From NCBI GenBank assembly GCA_036939975.1, contig JALLPB010000663.1:1-13818 (forward strand): a stretch of 13,818 nt of DNA, given 5' to 3'. Source of the DNA: Cyclostephanos tholiformis. Lineage: Eukaryota; Bacillariophyta; Thalassiosirophyceae; Thalassiosirales; Thalassiosiraceae. Shown one piece after another: positions 1 through 7,458 of this stretch (position 1 is its first letter; every line of letters begins with the position of its first letter). Both the position numbers and the translations under genes were made by a program. The notes under the pieces were generated by a model. It saw only the letters and a list, made by a program, of their open reading frames with translations, had not been told where the DNA came from and searched no databases.

Positions 1-1
1 A

Positions 2-508
2 CGCACCTCTTTCCAGATGCTGAATGCATCTAATTCATCTGGGGATGGAGGTTCCGATGTACCCTCTTGCATCTACAATTACCTGGGATGATTTTGGCAA
101 TGACAAAGATTGCAGCCAAAGAAGCCAAAGCTCAGAGAGCGCTTCATTTTCTTGAAGGAACACTGCCGCGGACAAAGTCTCAAAGGATGCTATGGTAGGT
201 CTGAACAAGTTGGGTGAATGTTTGAACAAGATGAGTAAGTCCACTATGAGGAGAGCAAAAATCACTGCGGACTCGGGTAACTTACAGAGTCTTCGTTCTA
301 CCGTTCTACCATTGAATCTTTAGAGACCCATTGAACGCAACTAGTGCTCTTGAAGCTGGACAGGATTGATAATCCTGTTTCCATTGGAGTCATAGATTCA
401 GAGATTGAAAAAATTAATGAGCGCTTGATTGAGCGCACAGGTGAGTATGATGAATTGATGTCTACCCCCCAGCATAGGGGTGAAACACCTGGATTGGCAA
501 GGAGTTAG
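2..508 (+). pseudogene. 3' remnant of the Harbinger partner gene of element A (DNA-binding/coiled-coil family)
   Basis: No open frame spans this stretch, but translated pieces align in order with the C-terminal part of the partner gene at 2953-4160. The pieces are a frame-2 segment from base 2 (QMLNASNSSGDGGSDVPS), a frame-3 segment from about 78 (contains DAMVGLNKLGECLNKMSK, matching the SMESSLSKSIEKHGESM region of copy B), and a frame-2 tail ending at the TAG at 506-508 (DSEIEKINERLIERTGEYDEL, matching the terminal helix of copy B). At least two frameshifts (near 78 and between about 300 and 335) and an internal TGA separate them. The tail is rich in Glu, Lys and Leu and is probably a coiled coil. 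The 5' half lies outside the window. Its role in an intact element would be to assist the transposase at DNA; this copy is dead. Confidence 0.6.
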
Positions 509-520
509 CATCATGAATGT

Positions 521-603
521 GTATTATGATAATTAAAAAATTCTTATTGTTTCCTAAAACATTTGCGTATTATAATAATTAAAAATTAGTCTTATTGTTT
601 CCC
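521..603. repeat. Tandem duplication, period 46 bp, in the convergent spacer of element A
   Basis: A copy beginning GTATTATGATAATTAAAAAA at 521 is repeated from 567 as GTATTATAATAATTAAAAAT, and both continue into CTTATTGTTTCC. The block sits between the partner-gene stop (508) and the transposase stop (592), and its second copy supplies the last transposase codons. An AT-rich tail-to-tail spacer is where both genes would terminate, so a role in 3'-end formation is possible but not shown. Confidence 0.7.
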
Positions 604-1980
604 ACGATTAATAGGCGGCCGATGCATGCTCGACTCAACAATGATGGAAAGTAATTTTGTGTGAGGCATTACCTCATCATGCGGCTAGCAACGCTGCTGA
701 GTCTTGGGAATATCATCAAAATGATGTCCCAGGTACATTATTTAAAGCAGCAGTTGAATGTCACACCCATTGAATTCTTCCAACATGACGTGCCCTAGCT
801 CTGAGCTTACAATATTACTTAAATCTTCACTGGTAGAGTCTTCAACAAGCGATGTCGTGTCCACGCAATCAATACAAAAGTTGTGTAGTTTGGCAAGCGC
901 ATTTACCATGGCCACAGTTTTCTTAATGGTGATCCCTGACGGCAAAGCGGCACGTAGTATTCCCCAACGCTTGATGAACATGCCAAAGGTGCATTCAACG
1001 CGAATGCAGAGTTGAGGGTGATAAAAATTGTAGTCGTCCATTGAACCCAATGAAACATTTGTGAATGGTGCTGCCATAAAAGGAGTATTGATGTATGCAT
1101 TGTCACCAAACAACACTAGGCCAGGTGCCAATAGTCCTCTTTCTAATCTGCAATGGAGTCAGCTGGATTCAAATACAAGACAGTCAGATGATGACCCACC
1201 ACACTTGATAGACATGTCGAGGAATCGACCTTGACAGTCAGATACTGCCTGCATGTTTAATCCAAATTTACCCTTCCTGGTGCACAAGAATGACTTCCGA
1301 CCAATATCATCCCCTATGCCTTCATCATTAGAACTTGGCATGTGTGTCCAAATTAGTATCCCATCTATTGCACCAGCACAATTATTGAAGCCAACGCTAC
1401 TGGCATTGAAGAATTCTTGTGCAATCTCTTTCTGCTTGATCTCCAAATTGGGGTAACAAATGTAAAATTCAGGGAAACAATTTAATGCCATGACAACACT
1501 CCACACACTCACTAATACATCAGTGAAACCAATGCCATAATTAACCATGATGTCCGTGGGATTGCCACCAGCAAAATATCGTAGAGCACAGCCAAGCCTT
1601 GAGGTGGACAGAATAGATCCATTTGGTGGTGGAGGGGGTACGATTCTGCATCTGACTTGTCTACCACGTCTTATCTTCTTGCATCCTGCATATATGTGTT
1701 GCTTGGTGTAAAATTTAATCAGATGACCGATTTTATCGTGCAATACCATAAATAACTCAAATGTCATTTGGTAGGCACACCTAAAATAAGTCAAACCATG
1801 ACAGTCAAAAATCTCCTCAACGGTGCGTCGCTTCCGTGGTCTTGGAGGTCCTTGGTCTTGGGATCCTATATGGCAACTATTGTCCAGTCCAAAGATAGAT
1901 TCATGTAAACAGGCTACAGCTTGTACCACAGCTCCTGCAACAATCAACTCAACCTGGAGAGGAGGGATGAACAAGGACAT
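592..1980 (-). pseudogene. PIF/Harbinger transposase of element A (DDE_Tnp_4-like), three in-frame stops
   Basis: A single reading register runs from ATG 1980 to TAA 592 (463 codons counting the terminator) with no frameshift. Three premature stops interrupt it: TGA at 1159-1161, TAA at 742-744 and TAG at 685-687. The N-terminus has a basic PRPRKRR stretch, then a helical region (MTFELFMVLH), RLGCALRYFAGG, the first catalytic Asp in GAIDG (residue 206 counted from 1980), RKGKFGLNMQAV, and a glycine/serine-rich GGSSSDCL. The second Asp is in LFGDNAY and the third residue, Glu, in RVECTFG, with 35 residues between them: the DD35E spacing of this superfamily. The motif GHHFDD appears after the TAA. 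I chose 1980 rather than an upstream GTG because its N-terminus resembles that of copy B. The intact enzyme would excise and insert the element; this copy would make only truncated protein unless stops are bypassed. Confidence 0.85.
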
Positions 1981-2240
1981 GGTGAGGGGGGGAGAGGTGA
2001 GTGCAGGCAGAGTTCCGAAAATCCCTCGCTGTCGCACTTGTAGTTGGTTGTCGTCGCGCTCGTCATTGTGCTTGTCATTGTCGGAGGCTGCATTGCCGCT
2101 CGTTGTCGCGCTTGTTCGTCAAGAGTCCCTGCTGATCATATGCCTGCATCGTCCTTGTTGCTGCGGCCCTGCTCCTTGTCACTCACCCTCGTCTCTTCTC
2201 ACTTGTCCTTCTCTTGTATGTGCGTCGCCTCTTGCAAATG

Positions 2241-2360
2241 GTACGATACTATTTTTCTCTTGCCATGTAGCATGGTATAAATGGAACTTTACTTACTAGC
2301 CCAAAAACATAGTACAAAAGTACGATATAGTAACAAAAATGGTATAAATGGAGCTTGACT
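2241..2360. repeat. Subterminal direct repeats near the right end of element A
   Basis: A composite motif occurs twice about 70-80 bp apart: GTACGATA (at 2241 and 2320), followed by ATGGTATAAATGGA then A or G and CTT (from 2272 and from 2339). Another GTACGAAA lies near 2389, and a candidate terminal repeat follows to 2428. Repeated short motifs just inside the ends are typical binding sites for Harbinger partner proteins or transposase; that use is inferred here. The 1981-2240 stretch is a GTC/GCT-rich leader upstream of the transposase start with no recognisable promoter. Confidence 0.5.
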
Positions 2361-2431
2361 TGCTGTGCAAGAAAATCATAAAACATGTGTACGAAAGTGT
2401 GATTTGTACCCATAGTGTAAACAGTGCCTTA

Positions 2432-2952
2432 AAAAACCAGGAGAAAATGAGTGTATTAATCCTTTTGGAGGGAACCTCCTAAACCCTGGCAACCTTTTTT
2501 GTGGACAACCGACCGACCGACCGACCAACCGGTGGCAGAGGAATTAAAATACAGCCACAATAGGGCGCAGTGGCATCCGCGCGCCACTAAGAATCTGTCG
2601 GAAATGTGGCAAAACTAAACCATCTTCTGCGGCATACCAATCGGCGGCGCCGTCAAGGCGTCAGCGATTGGAGTGGCTATTTATTGATGACGGTGCATCA
2701 ATTCATAGCTAATTAATATTTTTTATCGTAAAATTGATATTCCCTCCAAAAGTCTTAGGCTACCTTTGTAGGCAAAAAAAACATACCTCAAGCCAAAAAC
2801 ATACCCAAAAAAGTACTTTTTTAGGTTCATTTTTTTTGTTCACGCCAAATCCTGTTCCGCCTTGGGGTGCATACCCCGACACTAGAAATTTTGCATACCT
2901 AGTTGAGTACTTTCTTCCTGCCATCACATTCCACCCTCAAAATTGTTCGATC
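2432..2952. other. Non-coding stretch between elements A and B, including an ACCG tetranucleotide run
   Basis: There is no supportable gene. It includes a perfect tetranucleotide run of ACCG units (2508-2526), several short GC-rich inverted repeats around 2570-2680, then an A/T-homopolymer-rich leader. A 16-bp perfect palindrome, six A, GTAC, six T, lies at 2807-2822. The left end of element B must lie somewhere here; TTA followed by GGCTACC at 2755-2764 is one candidate, but I found no convincing inverted partner on the other side. The open frame extending upstream of 2953 is A-rich and does not look coding. Confidence 0.5.
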
Positions 2953-4160
2953 ATGGCCAACAGTGAGGATTGTTCCTCCTCCTCCTCTTCCTCTCTCGAG
3001 ACTCCCCAAAGGATTGACTTCAAAGATGCCCCTCCCCCCTCATCATCCACTGCCACAGGCGCTGAGAATCATTCTGAGTCAATGTTTGTTGACAAAGGTT
3101 GGTCTTTGAAAGCTCTTGCCCTCTTGAGCCTCAGACTGAAGCATGACGATGGCAGTTTAGTATTCAATCCATCAGTTCTTCCCTGGAGTGCAGCCATTTG
3201 CAAAACGGCACTTAAAATGACAGCGGGTGAGTTGAGGAAAGAAGTTTTGTGGCGCAGTGTTGCCACTGGTAATCAAAAACATCCTCGTCCATCACAGTGG
3301 ATGGTGACAACCGCAATGAACTGGTTGAATGCTAATCCAATCAAGAATGCTCAGGAGGTTGATTTCATCATGTCAACCATTTCTCGACTCATTGAAATAG
3401 CTCAGCACGCATCGCTCAAGCCAGTGGTGGATCCTGGGACAACGGCTTCAAGGAGGGGTGATGGAGGCCCCGGTGGAAGTTGGATTGGAAAATACCCCCA
3501 CCTCCGTCTCCGTTTAATTCATGCAGTTATCGATGACAATAACATCAAAGCTGCTTACCTAAGTTGGCTCAATCTTCCCAGTGGTCGTATGGCAATTGAA
3601 CAGCAAAATACACCAGCCGCGCTGGCATCGAATGTTTGGCAGATGGTGGCAGACAAGTGGAATGACCCTTTGTTCTTGCCGGTAACTTCAGTTAAACCAA
3701 ATACCCACTCTATGGGAGTACAGGAGTTCCATATGCAATTGGTGGAAAGCAAAAGTGTTCCAATGATGAAGACGATTTATCATCATCGGCTAAGAAGAGC
3801 GCAAACTCTATGGAATCATCCCTTTCCAAGAGCATTGAGAAACATGGAGAGTCTATGTTGGAGGTTGCAAGAATTGCAGCACTTGAGCAGCAAAAGAATC
3901 GTGAGCAAGCACTAGCAGAGCTGGATAGCAAATGCCTTGATAATTGCATTAATTTTCTTCGTGGGAGAATTCACGACTTGCAGGATAATAAAAGGGGAAT
4001 GGTTATCAGATTGGCTGACCCAGCAATGCAGAACCAGGCAATCATTGATGCAGTTATGCACAAAGTAAAAGGGATAGAAGATGAAATTGACATGAATGTG
4101 GAGGACTTAAACTCATTAGTGGCAACCCCCAAAAAGAGCAATAGTAGTCCTTTGAATTAA
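2953..4160 (+). pseudogene. Harbinger partner gene of element B (DNA-binding/coiled-coil family), frameshifted with probable internal deletion
   Basis: The start chosen is ATG 2953 (MANSED), which opens a serine-rich leader. A conserved block follows (GWSLKALALLSLRLKHDDGS, then a Trp-rich helix around MVTTAMNWLNANP, VIDDNNIKAAYLSWLNLPSG, ALASNVWQMVADKWNDPLFL and KPNTHS near 3709). The register then changes from frame 1 to frame 3 at about 3696-3730, where GVPYAIGGKQK, a Ser/Lys-rich linker and a C-terminal coiled-coil region (SLSKSIEKHGESM through VKGIEDEID) continue to TAA 4160. A canonical GT-AG intron that restores the register is not evident: the GT at 3682 to the AG at 3723 spans 42 bp and keeps the wrong frame. 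From memory of the family, a segment of roughly 100 residues normally lies between these blocks, so an internal deletion is the likeliest cause. It lies head-on to the transposase, 72 bp away. The function would be DNA binding and transposase assistance. Confidence 0.7.
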
Positions 4161-4171
4161 TTAAAGTTTTT

Positions 4172-4266
4172 ATTCTAAATGCTTTTTTCGATTTGATTTA
4201 CTATGGCGCCTGTATGTTTTGATTCTAAACGCTTATTTTCTATTCAATTTACTACGGTGCCTGTCA
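4172..4266. repeat. Tandem duplication, period 50 bp, in the convergent spacer of element B
   Basis: ATTCTAAATGCTT at 4172 recurs as ATTCTAAACGCTT at 4222, and both continue into a T-rich tract, ATTTACTA then C/T-GG-C/T-GCCTGT. The second copy encodes the last transposase codons down to the stop at 4233. It occupies the position equivalent to the 46-bp duplication in element A, but with unrelated sequence. Confidence 0.7.
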
Positions 4267-5829
4267 TAAGCTTCAAGTTGTTTTGGTCTCTCCCAATGGC
4301 CATTGACTATTATATTGAACAGCTTAGTCCGCAGTAATTCTGGAGTGCTCATATTTTTCTGATGTAGATGCAAGAAACTTTCAGGCACATCAATGAAGTG
4401 CTCACCCAAATGAATCAAATCTATTGGCACTGCAGTACTCTGGTGGAAGTTATCATAACTCAATTCTACTTGTCCAGGCCCACTATACGCAATATTATGA
4501 GCATCTCTATCAAGCAAGGGGGGGAAAACATCACCTTCTTGTTGACCTTCTTGTGCTCCACCTCCTACACCTCCAACAGCTACACCTCCAATGCTGTTCC
4601 CCAACCCCCACTAGATCAATGTCAGTTACTACAAGATGGCCAACCTCATCGGAGCTTTGGCCCCCTTCTCCACCACCACCATTCCCTGCACCTGTTGTAT
4701 CGTTGCCATCAGTTTCTCCAATGCAAAAATTGCGCAGCTTAGCCAATGCATTAATCAATGCTATGATTTTTTTGCTGGAACGACCATGTGGCATTCGCAT
4801 TCTAAGAATCCCCCAATGCTGTACCAGCATTCCGAAGCAACACTTAACCCGGATATGAAGCTGTGAGTGATAAAAACAATAACTGTCCTCAGCAGTTTGA
4901 TTTGCATCGCCAGTAACATTAGTAAAGGGAGTTGCCATGTACGGTGTGTTCAAGTAAGCATTGTCTCCAAACAGTACAAACCTTTCATTGCCATCATCTT
5001 GTTGCATCAGGCCATTTTCTAGACATGGGTGCAACTCGCTAGCCTCAAAAGAAAGGCAGTCAGAAGAGGAACCTCCACAATTGATTGAAATGTCAAGAAT
5101 TCTGCCGCGACAGTCAGAGATGGCCTGGCAATTCAAACAAAACTTGTTCTTGCGACCGCATAGGATTTTTTTTTGGTCAACCCCCACAGACTTTGCTTTG
5201 GTGAGACTGGGCTTCTGTGTCCAGATAAGAATGCCATCAATAGCTCCAGCGCAGTTCCTGAATTTTGGAGTGCTTGCAGAATAATATTCAGCTGCAATTC
5301 TGCACAGCTCTTCTAGTGAAGATGGATAACTGATGTGAAACTGAGGGCAGTGGTTAATTGCATCAAAAACAACCCATACACTCTTCAGTACCTCAGAATA
5401 TGAGACACAGAAGCCACACATGATGTCATATGGTGATCCGCCAGCAAAGTAATGCAATGCGGCACCGAGCCGCATGCTTGAAGAAATTTCTCCATTATGA
5501 ACGGGGGGAAAGGAAAAATTGCCACATTGTCTTTCTCCTTTTTTTGTATATCGTTGCTCTTTCAGTCATGGTCGAAATATGGGGCAACAACACAGAGTGG
5601 AGATGCCAGAAACTGTCAAATGACATCCAAAATGCGCATCAAAAAATCTTTCACCCATCCAACTATAAACCTCAGCAATAGAATAGCGCTTACGTGATTG
5701 AAATAACGTTCCGCGTAAGCGCGATGCATTCGTTCCCTCCAACAATTCACTCGCTCGGGCAGCGGCAGCAGCCTGAATGATAAGACCAGCTGACGCAGAT
5801 AGTGCTTCCTCCGATGGAAAAATCATCAT
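4233..5829 (-). pseudogene. PIF/Harbinger transposase of element B, frameshifted, presumed catalytic Glu replaced by Lys
   Basis: The start is ATG 5829 (MMIFPSEEA), followed by an Ala-rich helix and a basic SRKRYSIAEVY region aligning with RKRRTVEEIF of copy A. Near the A4 run at 5629-5632 the homology jumps one register to MSFDSFWHLHSVLLPH, and near the T7 run at 5539-5545 it returns to the original register. It then continues through FPPVHNGEISSS and RLGAALHYFAGG to GAIDG (first Asp, codon about 5236-5238), GGSSSDCLSFEASELH and LFGDNAY (second Asp). The motif equivalent to RVECTFG reads RVKCCFG; the Lys codon AAG is at 4843-4845, so the third acidic residue is missing. A further frameshift around the C runs at 4599-4609 moves the C-terminus to a second frame, which carries LGEHFIDVPESF and ends at 4233. 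The protein would be inactive even if the frameshifts were errors. Confidence 0.8.
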
Positions 5830-6798
5830 AGAGAATTATGTCACTCTCTTGCCCATCAGCGTCGGTTCTGTAAATATCCAAAATGGATACTTAGAGGATA
5901 CTTAGTGATAAAGTCTGCAAGTACGCACTTTGATCTACCTACAAAGATAAATCGTCTCGGACGAAAAAAACTACGTTTTTTTCAAAAAAAATGTACTTTT
6001 TTTCCTTTCGGGTCCGGGTTTTTGTAACAATTTTTTTTTAGTTAGCGTAACGCTAGTTAAATCGCGATCCCGCTCCCAACCATGATTGTAATATCGGGGA
6101 TTAAAGGGGGATCGGTCATCGCGTGCTGAACTCGAGTGGAGGGGATTGATTCCCCATCATATTTAGATGTGGGAACTGCGCCGAGGCTTCTCCATTGCAT
6201 CGGGGGGGGGTGATTCCGGCTTCATCAAAGCCACAAACCGTCAAATATCGCACGCAAAATGATGGGGGGGAACAAATGCCCTAAATCAAGACAATCGAAT
6301 GTTAACACAACAATCAAACAGCTGGGCAATAGTCGATAGTAACTAACAAATTAATAACGTGATTTATCTATTAAATATTGCATTTCCGGCCCTAAAGGCC
6401 CCATATATTAGGCATTTAGAGCCATTTGTGATGATGTTACTAATGTAACAAATTTCCCCCCCCCAGAAAGCGTGCCGGCACTCCCCTCGTCGGGCGAATC
6501 AGACCCCGCCACAACACAAATCGCATCCCAATAGTGTGACGTGGCTATTGATGTCGGGGGATCAGCTCCCGACAACGGCAAGGGGTCGAATGAAGGGCCG
6601 ACATGGTGAGGGTTTGCTCACTTAAAAAACTGACTTGTCATGCGGGTCTGACCCATTACGTAGAACCTGGTACAAGTTCTACTGTAGGACCCAAAAGACA
6701 TGGTAATCTGATAGGTATTATTTTAGATAATAGGGTATCGAGGTCTACCTATTTTCTAAAATAGGTACTTATCCTATAAAGGGCTATAGATAATAGGT
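5830..6798. other. Gene-free stretch with homopolymer runs and TAGGTA-type AT-rich motifs
   Basis: No open frame or RNA gene can be supported. It begins with A/T homopolymers (5960-6045) and has G or C runs of eight or nine bases at 6202, 6263 and 6456. Small inverted repeats occur, such as TAGCGT-A-ACGCTA near 6040 and GTAGAAC/GTTCTAC at 6660-6682. From 6717 it becomes an AT-rich stretch repeating ATAATAG/CTATTAT and TAGGTAC-like motifs that merges into repeat R1. Part of the 5' flank of element B is probably included. Confidence 0.5.
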
Positions 6799-6850
6799 AG
6801 GTACCGACTTCTACCTAAGTATTATCTAAAATAGGTAGATCTCGGTACCT
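6799..6850. repeat. Hairpin at the left end of R1
   Basis: The left arm AGGTACCGACTTCTACCT (6799-6816) pairs with AGGTAGATCTCGGTACCT (6833-6850) with two mismatches in 18 bp around a 16-nt loop. The same structure occurs in R2 with altered arms. Confidence 0.7.
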
Positions 6851-6942
6851 GTAGGGAACAACGTAATATCTAAAATGTGATAAGGATTATGCAAATTTAA
6901 TATTCATTTACTTTACACCAACCACCCAACCCCCCTGCCATG

Positions 6943-6998
6943 TGCAACCCTAACTATCAGGGCAGCCGCATGCAACCCTAACTATCGGGGCAGCCGCA
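6943..6998. repeat. 28-bp minisatellite, two units (R1)
   Basis: Two 28-bp units begin TGCAACCCTAACTATC at 6943 and 6971, with GGGCAGCCGCA as the second half. The AACCCTAAC core resembles the CCCTAA telomere-type motif but occurs once per 28 bp rather than in tandem hexamers. Confidence 0.8.
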
Positions 6999-7197
6999 TG
7001 CAATTTTTAAATTTGTGCAATCCTAATTTATTATAGAAAATAATCATTTAGTATCCAATTTACCTAGTTATTTTCTTGGAACCACCCCATTTTAGTTCAT
7101 AGGTGCCTTTTTTACTTATTGTCTATAATAGATATTTTAGATAATAAAAAGGGTTTGCAACTATTGTGCATAATGGCTATTTGAGATATTAAGTGCT

Positions 7198-7234
7198 AAC
7201 TATTATTGATAATAGGAAATTATCTATAATAGTT
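7198..7234. repeat. Hairpin at the right end of R1
   Basis: AACTATTATTGATAAT pairs with ATTATCTATAATAGTT over 16 bp with one mismatch and a 5-nt loop. An equally good copy lies at 10831-10867 in R2. Confidence 0.75.
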
Positions 7235-7278
7235 ACAACAGATCTGCTACGATACAACAAATAAGCAAGATACTTATT

Positions 7279-7295
7279 GGGTGACTGCCAAAATT
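7279..7295. repeat. Left terminal inverted repeat of element C
   Basis: GGGTGACTGCCAAAATT is the exact inverse of 9917-9933 and is preceded by ATT. Confidence 0.85.
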
Positions 7296-7300
7296 CATCA

Positions 7301-7381
7301 AAATTTAGACCCCTCAAATTTAGACTTTATCTAGACCAAATTTAGACACCCCTCTATCCATTATTCATCTAAATTTTAGAC
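7301..7381. repeat. Subterminal AAATTTAGAC repeats of element C
   Basis: Three perfect copies lie at 7301-7310, 7316-7325 and 7338-7347, with a variant (AAATTTTAGAC) at 7371-7381. One inverted copy, GTCTAAATTT, is at 9886-9895 near the right end, plus a partial TATTTAGACC near 9909. Asymmetric clusters of short motifs inside the ends are the expected binding sites for the Myb-like partner or the transposase. Confidence 0.75.
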
Positions 7382-7458
7382 ATGCTACATTCTGTGGATT
7401 CAGTAGTTTCCAACTTGGTGTTGGAAATGTACTAACCATACATTTCCACTCTTCCACC

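Larger units (their letters stand above)
1..2428. mobile_element. Element A: right part of a PIF/Harbinger-type DNA transposon (left end outside the window)
   Basis: The segment holds the 3' end of a partner gene (+) and a full-length transposase frame (-) in tail-to-tail order, the usual two-gene layout of Harbinger elements. The proposed right end is at 2428: read inward on the minus strand it begins GGCACTGTTTACAC, and it is followed on the plus strand by TTA (2429-2431), a trinucleotide typical of Harbinger target duplications. Subterminal direct repeats lie at 2241-2360. The matching left terminus is not in the window, so the terminal repeat and duplication cannot be confirmed. The gene content is well supported; the exact end is a proposal. 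Confidence 0.6.
2953..5829. mobile_element. Element B: second PIF/Harbinger-type transposon, minimum extent
   Basis: It has the same gene order and orientation as element A: partner gene (+), short duplicated spacer, transposase (-). Protein motifs align throughout, so A and B belong to related families, but they are clearly diverged (for example FGDNAYINTPFMAAPF in A against FGDNAYLNTPYMATPF in B). Terminal repeats could not be paired with confidence, so only the coding extent is given. The true ends probably lie within 2432-2953 and 5830-6100. Confidence 0.65.
6799..7234. repeat. Dispersed repeat R1 (copy of R2 at 10376-10867, direct orientation)
   Basis: R1 and R2 align over their whole length by eye, with long matching stretches such as GGATTATGCAAATTTAATAT, ACACCAACCACCCAACCC and CTATTATTGATAATAGGA. 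Each opens with a hairpin around AGGTACC, carries a 28-bp minisatellite, and closes with a 16-bp-arm hairpin. R2 is 56 bp longer, equal to its two extra 28-bp units, although other small indels also occur. There is no coding capacity. The family is unidentified; it could be a non-autonomous element or part of a longer repeat. Confidence 0.75.

Noticed and set aside
1159..1161. In-frame TGA in transposase A as a selenocysteine codon
   Set aside because: Two other premature stops (TAA, TAG) occur in the same register, the position is not catalytic, and transposases of this family are not known selenoproteins.
1823..2299. Plus-strand open frames antisense to the transposase A 5' region and its leader
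   Set aside because: They are antisense shadows of the transposase N-terminus extended through a GTC/GCT-rich leader, with no domain or plausible start.
3682..3723. Short GT-AG intron explaining the register change in partner gene B
   Set aside because: Its 42-bp length is a multiple of three and does not restore the frame; other nearby GT-AG pairs also fail.
2755..5960. Terminal inverted repeats of element B from CTTTGTAGG at about 2764 and its complement near 5935
   Set aside because: Only nine bases match, the order of neighbouring A/T motifs is wrong for paired ends, and no target duplication fits.
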